Shown here: in pieces, positions 1 through 15,124 of the stretch
Layout: the number at the start of each line of letters is the position of its first letter
Numbering within the stretch: the stretch's first letter is position 1
Source: Haematococcus lacustris
Lineage: Eukaryota > Chlorophyta > Chlorophyceae > Chlamydomonadales > Haematococcaceae
Reading direction: 5' to 3'
Length of the DNA: 64,000 nucleotides
NCBI GenBank assembly: GCA_030144725.1
Contig: JASKMD010000025.1
Location: forward strand, 7,581,663 to 7,645,662
The notes under the pieces: generated by a model
Database searches by the model: none
Seen by the model: the letters and a program-made list of their open reading frames with translations, nothing else
Told to the model about the DNA's origin: nothing
Program-made: the position numbers and the translations under genes

Positions 1-4
1 CAAG

Positions 5-1030
5 ATGAGGTCAACCACAGTCAAGTCGACAGAGACCGCCGCACAGCCAGACAACCGCACAGCCCGACAGCCGCATAGCCAGGCAGCCACGTTGGAAAAT
101 GCTACTCAATTGTCAGGAGGCCGCAAGTCAGCTTCAGCTATCACATGCGGCAGCGACGCAGCAGCGAGCAGTGGCGCCCCTGCAACATCTAGCGAGATAG
201 CACAGTTAGGCACCTGGGAGCTAATTGACCAAAGCTGCACCGTACTTCGAGCCTCAGCCATCTCGTTACCAATGCCACCTCCCTGTTCTGGTCGTGTCTC
301 TGTGGCAAGCCGTGGCGTCCACCCTGGCTATTGGCAGCCCAAATGGTTCGCTCCGCATCTACCACATGGTCAACCCATTGCCAATGTCAACGTAGCGACA
401 GATGCAAGTATGCCAGCGGCACACGCGCAGGAGGTGGTCGTTGTCAATGGTCAAGGTGGGGGCGGCCGGCTTGCTTAATCACAGCCCTTCATCACAGCTC
501 TTCAGCAGCGCGAGGGTCTTGCGACTCAGGACGCTACTATCTTTGCAGTTCCGACGCTCAACGACAAGAAGTTCCCCATTACGGGGACAAACGCAACACC
601 CGAGCAGGTGAGAATTGCAAGTGGTGTTGCAGCAACATCGTGGTAGCATTTACAGTAGCGGGAATGCTGAGCAGCCTATATCTGTTGCAATACATGTTGC
701 AACATGTGCTCACGTGCTGTAATCTGTACCCGTGCAGTTGGAGGTTCATCCCAACTCTACCATCAGACCCTTTTGCGCGCGTTCGTCATTTCCATGACGC
801 CTACTACAGGAGGTCCAAGCTGCTGTGTGGTGCTATGTGCATGTTTGTGCCAAGTGAGTGCTGCGCTCTCTGTCACCATTACAACACCTTGCCCACCACA
901 CGTGTCCCGTGCACTGCTCTGCCACCATTTGCTGATGCTTGCTCACATGTTGCTCTATTGCACAGATGCACACCAAGAGCAAGTGTAATGCCACATCACT
1001 CATGTTGCGCATCACCAACCAGCGCAATCC
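5..1030. other. No recognisable gene at the left edge
   Basis: Several overlapping open frames exist on the plus strand, but none has a recognisable domain or a convincing splice-flanked exon. The sequence is mixed low-complexity and may belong to a gene or element cut by the window edge. Confidence 0.3.
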
Positions 1031-1580
1031 CGCTGCTGCTGCTGCTGCTGCCATCGCTGCTGCTGTTGCCGGTGTTGCCGCTGCTGTCGCTGCTGCCAGT
1101 GTTGCCGCTTTAGCCACTGCCGCTTGCTGCTGTTGTTGCTGATGCTGCTGCAGCTTCTGCTGCTGCCAGTGTTGCCGTTGTTGCCCCTGCTGTTGCTGCT
1201 GCTGCCGCGCGAACTGCTGCTGCTGCTGCCACGCTGCTGCAGCTGCCGGTGTTGTCGCTGCTGCCAGTGTTGCCGCTGTAGCCACTGCCGCTGCAGCTTC
1301 TGGTGCTGTTGCTGCTGCTGCAGCTTCTGCTGCTGCCAGTGTTGCCGTTGTTGCCCCTGCTGCCACTGCTGCCACCACTGCTGCTGCTACCGCGCGAGCT
1401 GCTGCTGCTGCTGCCACCGCTGCTGCTGCCGCGCGAGCTGCTGCAGCTGCTGCCGCTGCTGTCGTTGCTGCCAGTGTTGCCGCTGTAGCCACTGCCGCTG
1501 ATGCTGATGATGCTGCTGCTGCAGCTTCTGCTCCTGCCAGTGTTGCCGTTGTTGCCCCTGCTGCCACTGCTGCTGCCGCT
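1030..1580. repeat. Compound CTG/GCTGCC trinucleotide-rich repeat
   Basis: Long runs of CTG with interspersed CCAGTGTTGCCG blocks. On the minus strand one frame stays open and encodes alternating poly-Ala and poly-Gln. All frames are biased in the same way, so the open frame is explained by the repeat and is not called as a gene. Confidence 0.85.
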
Positions 1581-1984
1581 GCTATGTTCTATGCTATGTC
1601 CTTCTATGTCCTAAACAGCCCGCAGGCAGTCTCCGCTCCTATCGGGGGCTTCAACACGCCATGTTCAATACAGCCTGGCCCTAGTCATGCGGCCCCTGTA
1701 CCCTTCCCCCGCCCCATGGCCATACGTTCCCCAGGGAGTCTGCCCTGATGCCATGGCCTTCCTCTCTGCCAATGAGCAGCTGTGTGTGCCAGCACCAGGG
1801 CATGTTGCATTCATGCTTGGCTTCATGCTTGGCATTGGAATGGTGCAGCGATTGATTTCTTTCATTCATTTCGTGCAACTCGCTAGGCCATCGACGTTTG
1901 CAGGGTCACATTAGCATCAGGCCATCACGTTTTTGTAAGCGTGCGATTGTAAGCTCAGAGTACCGGCGCGGTTGACCCCTTAAT

Positions 1985-2185
1985 ATGCCCCTATTATGCC
2001 TCCATTATGAGAAAATAAGGACGCCTATATTTTTCCCTATACCTCAGATATGCCCATATAATTCTAGGTGGCTCGGATTCTTATAAGAACCTATAGTTCT
2101 AGGCAAGAGGGACCTATAAGAAAAGGCTCGAAAAACCTGGGATTAAAGGCTAGATAATTTAGACTTCTAGGTTGCTCGCTCCCTA
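1985..2185. mobile_element. Solitary CTAG-rich hAT-like right terminus
   Basis: An AT-rich stretch with repeated CTAG and TTCTAGG motifs ends in CGCTCCCTA at 2177-2185. This is the reverse complement of TAGGGAGCG, the terminus seen on hAT-like elements at 21866 and 22331. No matching left end occurs in the window, so the element may start upstream. The phrase GGCTCGGATTC is shared with the element end near 17136. Confidence 0.4.
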
Positions 2186-3101
2186 CTATTGATACATATC
2201 ATTCCCCAGACTACCGTATTCTCCCTCTTGATTTGCGCAGCCCCGAGGTCACCGTCTCAGCCTCTTCTGAACACTCAACTTGCTTGTCACGTGATAAGAT
2301 GTTCCTAAACATGATAGTGCGCTGCAGAGGATAAGGAATCCCCCCCCCAGCTGCAAGCATGTGTGAAGATGACTCAGAGAAACGCAAACATGCAGCAGAT
2401 GGTAGAGAGCAAACGAAGCAGCGCATGAGTTTATGCATATGTTGTGACCACCTAACTAATGCACCTGTCTACCATACCAACCCCTTTGACATCCTTGGCG
2501 GCGGCCAAGTGCTAAAACCTGTGGCATGCTTGCCTCCAGGCCGGACCCATGCGGTAAAACCGCGAAAACCCTACATGGATCCTATGGCTCATTCTACTTG
2601 AGCCACTGGCCATCACCATGACATGGTGCTCACCCGCCAGCGTCGTGCCTGATGCATCCTACGCGCGGCAGCGGGTCGGCCGTAATGTAGCATTCCTACC
2701 CTGGATGTCCATAACCTCCTGAAAAGATAACATGTGCAAGCATGCTGGGATGATTGTGGTGAATGTGATAGTTGTGTAGCATGATCCATGTAACGAGTGA
2801 TGTTAGAGAAAATCAAGGCATGCATGCAAGATGTATGCGAGTAAAACAGTGTGAGCAAGAAGCGACATGCAATGAGAGCGTGTAAAACGTGATGTGTGAT
2901 ATGCAAGGACATAAAACATGATGTATGATAGCGACATGACACGAACGATGGGGTGAATAGCAATAGTGCGACACGTGTGAAATGTGATGAGCAATATGAG
3001 ACACATGATGAGTTCAATGGCAGCAGTGTGACAAGTGTGACATGCATGCAAACTTAACACCCCCCCCCTCACTCCTAGCCCACGCCCAACCCTAAGTGCC
3101 T

Positions 3102-3840
3102 CTATAGCTTCAGATAGGCCCCCATCACTGGCAGCTTGAGCAGATGACGCTTCTGGGCCTTTGATGAGAACACCATGACCCATCCCATCCCAGACCCCAA
3201 GCTTGGACAGGTGACGTGAAGTAGACGCTCAGCTTGCTTGAGCTGCTGGATCCAGCGGAAACGAGCGGGTGGTGCATCTGAGAGGTAGGCATGGGGCACC
3301 AACATACACACCAGGGAATGAGCATAGATCACCGCTAGCGGCAGCAGCAGATCCAGGACAGTAGGGTCAGGGCTGCTGATGATGGCGTCGATGGGCTGCT
3401 GCTGCAACTGTGCACGGTAGGCAGCAAGGGAAAGAGATAGAGGCAGTTGTGCTGACAATGGCTGCAATTCAAGCCCTGATATGATGATGGGTGTGGTGGT
3501 GCATGGATCCAGCAAGCTGTGCATGAGGTCCAGGTTGATCACTGTGCTTGCCACACGCAGCTCTTGAGGTGTGATGTTGGTTGGTTGCATGAGCTGATAG
3601 CCCTGAGCAATGGCAGCTGCGACACTAGGGTGCCAGGATCCAGGCAGGAGGCAATGAAGCGCTGTGAGCACGCCGGCAGTGCTGCTGAGCAGCCAGTGGT
3701 CTGGCAGAGTGGCGGCTGAAATGTAAGATAGCAAACGAAATGAGTAAGGACGCCTCGACTAGCAGCAAGCAAGGCAAAGCTGATACCCGTCACCAGTATG
3801 GTGCCGGCCTTCAGATGCCGATGGCAGTGAGCTGAGAATA
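3102..3840 (-). CDS. Unidentified protein, two exons (partial)
   Basis: The main exon begins after a TTTCAG acceptor near 3721 and stays open for about 205 codons to a stop at 3102. A preceding exon candidate, ending LKAGTILVT with donor GTATCAG, lies at about 3835-3796. The product is rich in Leu and Ala and contains IDAIISSPDPTVLDLLLPLA followed by a VCMLVPHAYLSDAP stretch, an aromatic/basic segment and a C-terminal MGWVMVFSSKAQKR. Codon use and the splice signals look genuine. I do not recognise the family. The SSPD motif loosely recalls N6-adenine methyltransferase cores, but that is only a guess. A retroelement-associated protein is an alternative. Confidence 0.5.
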
Positions 3841-4459
3841 CCTCCAGACTTGGGTGCCCGTGATTACATCGGACAGCTGGTAAGGTCTTCTAAGCTGCCG
3901 CCGCAGCATCCCAATCCACTACAAATACCCAACCCCCATGCAACCATGTCAGAACTATTATGCAAGTCGCAGGATACACACACAAATCCATCCACAGTGA
4001 CCAGGTCACATCAACCATCATCCACTAATCACCATCTACCGTGATACAACCGCCTGTCATGCTTGCATGGCTCGTCCATGTCACGCATTCCGCACAGTCA
4101 CGCTCATGGTTGTGACATGCTTGCCGTAGCAGTCACCCATGCAGCAGCCTCGTTTGCGGTTTTGCGAAGCCAAAAACGATACGCCACTTAAAAGGGAGCG
4201 TACGGTACTACTAGTATTTACATATTTTCACCATCACATTATCTCGGGACCCCACCTTCGCCAGGAGGGCATGTTTATCATGCCACGAAGAGACAAAGGC
4301 ACAATCATCAGTGTTCCCCAACATCAGTCAGGACATCTAGCCTATTCAATACACCCAACTACTCCTGAAAGCCCAATGTTGAAAAGATGTAATTCAGTGC
4401 CCACAGGCTGCACACACTCGGCGGCAACTCGACACTCCTGGCACACATGTTCGCCATGG

Positions 4460-4464
4460 TTACA
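4460..4464 (-). terminator. Candidate TGTAA polyadenylation signal of the aminotransferase gene
   Basis: TGTAA on the minus strand about 270 nt downstream of the stop. Volvocalean algae use TGTAA as poly(A) signal. A five-base motif is weak evidence by itself. Confidence 0.3.
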
Positions 4465-4735
4465 TGTCTCACATGTCAGGGCACACACCTCAGGCACACA
4501 CCATCCTTCCCAAGGTGTGCTTTACCTTCCCTTGGCAAGCAATAGTCAGCCGTGAGCACTCAACACCCTCTCCCTCCCCTGCTGCTCGCTGCACAGGACC
4601 CCCCCCCCTAGCTAGGTGGTGGTGGAGTCCTGACTAACTGTGCCGACAAAGCTGGTACCAGGCCCATGCATGGCAGCTTGCCGGCGAATGCCGCCATGGA
4701 CTGTGTTGTGTTGCTGCTGCTGCTTTTGTGGCCAT

Positions 4736-7667
<2,932 letters not shown>

Positions 7668-7807
7668 TTGCGTTCTGTTGAATAAGGGGACACAGGTGGA
7701 CGTACGCAGGGGTGGTGAATGTGAAACGTTGCAACGTGCATTTTGGTTTCTGCATGGCAGTTTATGAAGACATGGTGTGCCCCAAAGAAGGAGATTGACA
7801 TTTAGCC

Positions 7808-7843
7808 CGGGCGTTAGAAGGCGCCTTCCTGGAGGATGCCTGA
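7808..7843 (+). pseudogene. Truncated copy of a dispersed terminal exon (copy 1 of 3)
   Basis: Encodes RALEGAFLEDA then a stop. Downstream DNA to about 8030 matches 28100-28315 and the reverse complement of 56260-56490. This copy has lost the upstream part of the exon and the acidic tail, so it is the most decayed of the three. Confidence 0.5.
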
Positions 7844-8049
7844 GGTTATAGCATTACGGATCCAGATCTAGATTGAGCGAGTCGCCATTGTTGGGCACAT
7901 GTGCCGACAGACTGCGCACGACGGTGGTTGACCTGCTTACGAGCTGTAGTAATGACTGCGCTTCTCTGCTTCCATTTGGCTGCTTTGCTAACAACATCTT
8001 GCAAGATTGGAGCTGCCATAGCCTCACAGTCAGTCAGGGCTGATGTTTT

Positions 8050-9360
8050 GGCATGTAAGACCGTTACATGCGACCGATTGCTCCGGGAGCATGCCGATGT
8101 CTTTAGCCCCGCGCGGCATGGCTTAAACGCGGACTCTAGTTCTGGCAGCCCCGCGCGGTGGTTGGGATCCGCCGGCCACCCTCAAGACATCGCGCAGTGC
8201 AGGCGTGCTCTTAGTGCTCTACGTATAGGCGCTGCTTGCTCTTAGTGCTCTACGTATAGGCGCATTTCAGCTTCTTGGATTTCAAACTCGCGCTTTCGGC
8301 CATCGCAACACAAAGCGCGACTGCACACATACTTGCGTTGGCTTCATCACGGCGTCATCAAGAAGGTCGAGGGTGGAGGAGGCGTGCATGGTGATATCTG
8401 CCCACAAAATATAGGCCGGGTTCACGCCTAAGCAGTGCATCATATACATAGTCATGGACGCTCAGGACAGCCGTAGCGTGTAGCCAAGCGAGCACTCTAC
8501 ATACTGATGTGCTTCGTTGATCAATCCGCAATCTGTACGAGAAATAAACCGCGTGAAACGGACACACCCCCTTTTCAAGGGGGTTGGGAGGCCCTGACCC
8601 AGAGCAAGCCACAACCTGCATCGTCGGCCGGTGCACTCGCAAGGAGCAAACAAGTCAGCACTTCAGCGTTTAGTAGCTTTGCGATGTGCACGGGGTCTAT
8701 AACACCGCAGGTCACCCCCGCCATTGGCCCCGCAATTCACTTTTTGGCACCGTCTTTGATCCGCTGCATGTAATTCTTCCACCGTTGGGCTCTACATCTC
8801 ACAACGGTGTCGCTAGCAGGTTAGGCCCTCTTATGTCGATTGTACTGCATTGTCTCAACGACTTGATTAGCTTCGCAATGTAATTCTCCATCTGTTTATA
8901 TGCGTGTCGCAACAGGAGAGATGAATTGGTGGCCGGAGGCATTTCCGTGCCGAGCAGCCTATGCTGCCGTCGGACTTGCAACTCGCGATTACATCCCAGG
9001 TAAGCACGGGGTGCTGTTTGTTAGTGCGTATTGCATACAATGTCAACCCATGCAACCAAATCTGCTGACCTCCACAGGTGCTTGGCTGTTTTGAGGATCA
9101 GCACCAAACCCACATCAGCCCAAGGCTCTTCCAATCAGGAGTGCAGCTAGGAAAGTAGCCCTTGAAAACAGCGCCTTGGAGGTGAGTAAACTTGTAATAC
9201 ACGTCACCTTGTTTAGGCCAGTTTGATGTTCACTCGCACACTTCCGTAACGCATGACAGGCATGAATAGCTTGAGGTAGCACACAACAGTCACCTGCCCG
9301 ACTTTCATCTCTTATTATTTCTTATGAACGACGCTACGCCTCAATATGTTGAGCAAACAT
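8050..9360. other. No recognisable gene
   Basis: Short open frames only. A 31-bp unit containing GCTCTTAGTGCTCTACG is tandemly doubled at about 8208-8268. No domain or splice-consistent exon series was found. Confidence 0.4.
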
Positions 9361-9385
9361 GTGTTTATGTGTTTCTATGCGCAGG

Positions 9386-10532
9386 ATGCCGTCGACATAC
9401 TACCACCCTTATCTCAACAGTCCAACAGCCAGGGATGAGCCCGATGCTAGACTGTGTGCTGTTTGTGGACTCACGTGTGCAGCCAAGAATAGGGATGGGT
9501 TTGTGAAGGTTCACCGAGTGGGGGAGGATGCGTGCCACGGCCGCTACCTGGTTGTCTTTGGCCGCGCTAGTGTGCTGAAGAGCAGCGTGCTAGTTGCATG
9601 CCAACGTGCAGGGCTTGCCCCCATGGCGCATAGAGATTGCGTCAGAGTGCACCAGAAGCAACAACCCTCTCCTCCATCCCCACCCCGGCAGCCACATCCC
9701 CCTCCCCCCTCCTCCCTCCCCACCTCCTCCCTCCCTCCCCACCCCACCTCACCCCACCTCCTCCCTCCCCCCCTCCTGCCTCCCTCCACATCCTCCTCCT
9801 CCCTCCCCACCCCGGCAGCCACACCTCCTCCCCCCTCCCCGCCACGCTCACTACATGGCCAGACCCTGGAGCAGCAGCCCCCTCCCACCTCCCTGCCCCC
9901 CGAGCTGGATGACCAGCACCAGGATCAAGTGCCTCCATGCCCCTCCCCCCCGCCTTCCCCCCCGCTGCAGCCACCCTTGCCACCCTCCCCACCCCCACCC
10001 TCTCTTCCAACCCCCACCCAGCAGCCACAGCAGCCCCCTCCCACCTTCATTGCCCACAAGTAAGTAGTAAGGGCTGTGGTTGAAGCTATGTGTTAGGTGC
10101 CAATGAAGTGGTCTACAACCTGTGTAATGTGTCTTTTGTTTTGCAGGTGTTGGCAATGTGGTGCTCTACAACAGCCCGGAGGCTACCCCCAGGTCGACCA
10201 TCACCAGCCAGAGCAGCCACAGTTTGACTATGAGGCAGAGCTTGCCTTGGTAGCACAATTCCAAGAGCAGTTCCATGAGCTGGATCAGGCATTGACTGCC
10301 TTGCAACCACAAGGAAGCTGCTAGGCAAGCTGCTTTGAACGCAGAGTGTATTAGGCTCATGCGCTTGGACAACCCTGGTATGCCTCAATTTGATACACTG
10401 AACAAGGACCTATTGAAAGCATGGTGCAAGCACAATAACATCAGAGGGGTTTCAAGTAAATCAAAGAATGAGTTGCGTGACATGTGCCTGCTGAAGTTGA
10501 GGAAGAAGGTTGAGGCACCACGGCACATGTAA
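9386..10532 (+). CDS. Zinc-motif / proline-rich / SAP-like protein, 2 exons with one frameshift
   Basis: Exon 1 follows a TATGCGCAG acceptor. It encodes MPSTYYHPYL, then CAVCGLTC, a KVHRVGEDACHGRYL segment and HRDCVRVH, which look like paired metal ligands (C-x2-C plus later C/H). About 110 Pro-rich residues follow. The exon ends at 10059 with donor GTAAGT, and exon 2 (from about 10148) opens with a CWQCG knuckle. A Gln/Glu-rich helix reaches a TAG at 10322. In the next frame the coding continues KEAARQAALNAECIRLM and a SAP-like helix pair (LLKAWCKHNNIRGVSSKSKN) to a stop at 10532, which implies a one-base shift near 10300 or an unseen splice. Role unknown; SAP modules usually bind DNA. A decayed relative lies at 24345-24700 inside a long-TIR element, so this may be an element-borne gene. 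Confidence 0.55.
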
Positions 10533-10539
10533 CACTGAA

Positions 10540-11407
10540 AGCCAGAGCCATCCCGAGGCATCCCGACAACATATTGCCAAGTGATGATGTAGCGCTGTCA
10601 TAAGGCAGCTTACATTTACATAGAGTCATGCCGCAACGTAAGTGAGGTAAGGGGTGCCAGCTTGCTGACTTGTGCGCATATGCACGAACTATATGCTCCA
10701 TGCACTGACATGCAAGCAGGCGTACTGCACTTGTGCCGTTGGCTTACGGCGTGCGTAGAAGGACTGCCAGCCTCGCCTATTGATGTGCGTGAGTCTTTTA
10801 GGAGCGGAAAGCACAGGTCAGGTTTGGGCGGGCGCCGATCTGAGCTAGTGTTTTGCGGCTGCGGGGTGCCGGATACGCCTGTTACACCCAACTGCGCCAA
10901 AACTTTGTCGCGAGCTACACGGAGATTCGCGCCCCAGACCGTCTCACATTTGCGGGGCCAATGGCGGGGGTGACCCGCACTCTGCTGATTGGACAGTTCT
11001 CAAGGCTTCACTTGGTGCAGATGCTTGGCGGGCTGCGAGGTTGGACATCCGGCAGGGAGCTAACGGCGACTTGCTGAGCCGAGCGGTGCAAGTCTTACAT
11101 GCTGGGATGGCCTGTACGTGATACGCGATAATTTTTCAAATTTCCTCAGGACGTGTCACAGCTGACAGTCAGCTGTGACACCCTTGAGAAAATGTTCGAA
11201 TGGGCCAGCATGGGCCAACCAGGCCACCTCGTGCCGCGATTTTTGCACCCGCTCGCTGCATTGGTCTAGTCAGGGCTGTGCACCGATTATTCCTTGCGCC
11301 CGCCAAAGTCGACCCCTCGATGCAAAGCTTGTTTGTGTCATAGCTGGAAGGCCAGAACTCTCAGCAAACTTTTGCCTCGCGAACTTTTGCCTCGCGAACT
11401 TTTGCCG
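10540..11407. other. No complete gene; contains a dispersed repeat segment
   Basis: The stretch at about 10988-11100, encoding a DWTVL...SRAVQVLHAG frame, resembles 25455-25560. The stretch 11095-11190 resembles 27865-27925. These are dispersed element fragments without an identifiable function. Confidence 0.45.
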
Positions 11408-11575
11408 AACACATGTAAGGAGCGCAACTCGACTAGCCTAGTCATCTCGTCTCGACTCGTCGAGTTGACGTCTCGACTCGACTAGACTAGTCACTCTAGA
11501 TGGGCATGAAATGTACATTTGGCGGTTAAAGTTGGTTTCCTGGACCAATCAGGTCTCCCATGAGGACCTCCCCCT

Positions 11576-11884
11576 ATGGGGGGGAGGTCGCTCCCCCTCA
11601 TAGGGGGACCTTCCAACCGCCCAACCGCATCCCGCCCGCTGTACTGCGCCACCTTCCTGGGCACCTGTGCGCACCTGTGCGCTCGCACCGCACGCGTGCT
11701 AGGACTGCTTACACTGCTATTGCTAGGTTGTGCAGCGTGGGCCGCAGCGCTGGCAGCATCAATTGCCACCACGCTAGATGCGACAAGCCCAGCCACAACA
11801 GAAACCTCAGCAGGAACAGCAGCTGGCGAGCAGCCCGTAACCGCAGACGGAATGCAGAGCGCAGATACTATGCGCAGAACCTGA
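11576..11884 (+). CDS. Small hydrophobic-segment ORF in the left inverted arm
   Basis: A 102-codon frame beginning MGGRSLPLIGGPSNRP, with one strongly hydrophobic stretch (VLGLLTLLLLGCAAWAAALA) that could be a membrane segment, then a Thr/Ala-rich tail. The same protein is encoded in the right arm at 16716-16324. Conservation could simply reflect arm identity, so translation is unproven. Confidence 0.35.
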   Translation: MGGRSLPLIGGPSNRPTASRPLYCATFLGTCAHLCARTARVLGLLTLLLLGCAAWAAALAASIATTLDATSPATTETSAGTAAGEQPVTADGMQSADTMRRT

Positions 11885-11999
11885 GCCTGCAACCCCAGCA
11901 CTTCGAACATCAAGCCTCGCACCCCGCACCTCGCATCTCGGCCCATGTCTAGCATTTCTCGGCTGGTGCTCTGCGGGACAGTGCTCTGCGGGACGCAAG

Positions 12000-13760
12000 A
12001 GCCTGGAGGTGCAGCCAAGGGAAGCAGCTAGGCAGCGCAGCAAGGAGCAGCAAAGAGCAGCAAGGAGCAGCGAGGAGCAGTTGGATGCGGCACCCTTCCC
12101 AACCCCTCCACCACCACCCTCGCCCTACATCCACCCCAATTTCCCCTGCACACACACCACCCTGCAGATAGTGAGCGGCTCGCTTTTTCAGTTGTGTGGT
12201 TAAGTGTGCCTAGCCTGACCACATGCATGAACTTCTTTGCTGCAGGGTTTCATGGTCACAACCATCCCCTTTCCAACAACCACCACTCTCACCTTCGCCA
12301 CAATGCAACACCCTCTACCTATCTTGCAGCCTGGAGCAAGCCCTCCCACCTTCCCCCCAAGCTCCGCCACCACCACAACCACCACCTCCCAAGCCCCTCC
12401 CCTCCCCAGACCCTCCCTTCCCTCCCCTCCCCAGACCCTCCCCTCCCCTCCCCTCCCCAGACCCTCCCCTCCCCTCCCCTCCCCAGACCCTCCCCTCCCC
12501 TCCCCCTCACCTCACCTCACCTCACCTCACCTCACCTCACCTCCCCTCACCTCACCTCACCTCACCTCACCTCACCTCACCTCACCTCACCTCACCTCAC
12601 CTCACCTCACCTCACCTCACCTCACCTCACCTCACCTCCCTCACCTCACCTCACCTCACCTCACCTCACCTCACCTCACCTCACCTCACCTCACCTCACC
12701 TCACCTCACCTCACCTCACCTCACCTCACCTCACCTCACCTCACCTCACCTCACCTCACCTCACCTCACCTCACCTCACCTCCCCTCCCCTCCCCTCCCC
12801 TCCCCTCCCCTCCCCTCCCCTCCCCTCCCCTCCCCTCCCCTCCCCTCTTGAGCACTTGCGTTGAGCAAGTGTACACCACAGCAGCCTCCCTCCCCCCGCA
12901 GCCATTAGCCATCTCCATGAGCAGCAACTAAGAGCAGATGCAAAAGCAGCAAGTAGGAGGCGCTTGGAGTGGCAGCCAGGACTTTCGGTGAGTGCGCATG
13001 CTGCTAGGGTGTCAGCACAACCTGCCAAACTCTGGTCATGCATGTCCTGCCATGGCTTGGTGGTTGCTAGCATGTCATGCATGTCCTTATTCATCTGCTT
13101 GCTGGCTGATGTTTGCTTGCAGTTGTCGATAGCTGGGGCATGACAACAGTAGCATGGCTTGGTGATTGCAAGAGCAGCAAGCATAGGCATAGAGCAGCAA
13201 GCAACAAGGAGCCAGCAAGGACCGTACCCTCCCCGTACCCCGTACCCTCCCCCATCCCACCACCACCACTTCCGAGTCTGCCACCCACCTACCCTCCTCC
13301 CCTCTCCTCTCCCCCACCACGCACCTAGCAGCCTATGGAGGAGCAGCCTGAGCTAGTAGCATAGAGCAGACAGCATGGAGCGGGCAGCATGGAGCGGGTG
13401 GTGCTGCCAGTGGCGATGGTGCTGCTGCTAGTGCTGCTGCTGTTGTTGTTGTTGCTGCAGCTGCTTGAGCTGCTGAGCAGCCTAGTAGTAGCAACCAACC
13501 CAGTTTGGGGACATGGGGCAGGGGGAGCAAGTCACCTACTTCCCCCCCTACCCTTACCCTCACCCCACGGCACACGCTGCAGCCCCTTACCAACCCCACC
13601 CAGCAGCCCTTGGCGTACCAGCTTGGAGCAACAGGGATAGGGGCACGTAGCAGCAAGCTCTGCTGCTTATGGAGCATGGCCAGCTGCTTGTCTGGCTGCA
13701 GCACATGATTGTCGTGTGCAAGGAGGCATGCGATGAGCCTGAGCCGCATGGTGAGGCTGA
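12000..13760 (+). other. Proline-rich exon-like units (paralogous to 45.2-47.5 kb)
   Basis: Repeated modules each contain a GT-rich donor-like site, a ~70-100 nt spacer, a TGCAG or CGCAG acceptor and then a Pro/Ser/Thr-rich open stretch. Segments at about 12870-13270 align with 46760-47060, including AGGAGGCGCTTGGAG and the GTACCCTCC run. It could be a decayed multi-exon gene or internal repeats of the surrounding element. No domain is recognisable. Confidence 0.4.
12395..12847. repeat. CCCTCCCC / CTCAC / CTCCC microsatellite
   Basis: About 110 bp of CCCAGACCCTCCC units, then about 280 bp of pentanucleotide CTCAC, then about 65 bp of CTCCC. All three forward frames remain open because the units lack stops in those frames. 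Confidence 0.95.
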
Positions 13761-14269
13761 GTCAGGGCAGCTGCAGCAGTCATTGCAATTAGGGCGGTTG
13801 TTCAATATCAAACAACACATGCAGAGGCTACACATACAAGGCTGAGGGCATGCACATGAGCTAGGAGGGCAGGGGTACAACTCACCACTTGTATAATCCC
13901 TGATAACATGGTGGTCATGTAATGCTATCCAACCAACCGCGTATGTATTCCTAACCGTTGAGAGCTGACCTAACTAGACTTCCAGAGCCACCTGGTCCCA
14001 ACCTATGCATACCATGCATGTCACCAGCCGCGGTTGGAATAGTAGCTCTTTGTTGAAGCCCAGGCCAAATAGCCTAGCCAAATAGGAAGGGCCGCGCCTA
14101 AGCCTAGACTTTCCAGCCTAAACACTGCTAGCACCACCCCGCTTCCTAGCCAACACAACAGCTGTGGTACACTCTGATGTAAGCCAACACAGTTGGTGTG
14201 GCCAACACTCTGATGTCAGCCAACACAACTACCGTAGTGACTGTGGCACACTGTGACACCACCCCGCCA

Positions 14270-14990
14270 TAGCTCATTGCGCATCTACATACCTCGGCTA
14301 TCACGTTTGCAGCATGAGCGCATCACCGCGTGGTGGTGGTGTCCATACAAGGGGCATGTGGCGCACCACACCCTAGGGGCATGTGGCGCACCACACCCTA
14401 GCATGTGGCTAAGTCTGGTGAGCCTCCACTACAGGTACCATCCGTGGTCCAGCTAGCTGTGACACATTGGGTGTGGATCACTGCCAGGCTTGCACTTGCT
14501 TTGCATGACCGTGATGCATACATGCAAAGGGGGTTTGTAGCAGGTGGCTACCACATTTGCGGCCTTAGCGCATCACCGTGTGATGGTGGTGTCCATGAAA
14601 GGGGCGTAGGAATCGTTTGAGAAGAGGATACACGGCTAATGACCACCACCGTTGTCTTCATTACATCTTGACCATTCACAGCTTACAAATCACGTTGGTT
14701 TTTGAATTCACAGCTTACAAATCACGTTGTTTTTATTAATCACGTTGTTTCTTGAAAGCTTTTGCTAATACAAGACTGAATTGCCACACACCTACATCCT
14801 GCTGATGCTGTCCATGCACTGCTCATGCACTACAGCCTGCTGCTCTTGCTGCTGCTCATGCACCACAACACACCTACATCCTGCTGCTGCTGCTCATGCA
14901 CTGCAGCACATGCACTCCAGCCTGCTGCTGCTGCTGCTCATGCACTGAAGCACACCTGCAGCCTGCTGCTACCTGCACTGCCACACACCT
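14270..14990 (+). repeat. Dispersed repeat shared with 33.83-34.70 kb
   Basis: Contains GCATCACCGCGTGGTGG, GGCGCACCACACCCTAGCA, GTGTGGATCACTGCCAGGC and TTCATTACATCTTGACC in the same order as 33840-34200. TGCTGCTCATGCACTGCAGC units follow in both. It is part of the interior shared by the two CAATCA-ended elements. Confidence 0.8.
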
Positions 14991-15124
14991 ACAGCCTGCT
15001 GCTGCCACACACCTACAGCCTGCTACTGCTGCCCATCCACTGCTGCTGCTGTCCTTGCACTGCTGCTCATACACTACAGCCTGCTGCTGCTGCTGCTGCT
15101 CATGCACTGTACTACATTCACTGC

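Noticed and set aside
833..1567. Minus-strand Ala/Gln-rich ORF of 244 codons
   Set aside because: Trinucleotide repeat read in one frame; no independent coding evidence.
12194..12931. Plus-strand SPHLT/PPLPS ORFs up to 245 codons
   Set aside because: Explained by CTCAC and CTCCC microsatellites, with all forward frames open.
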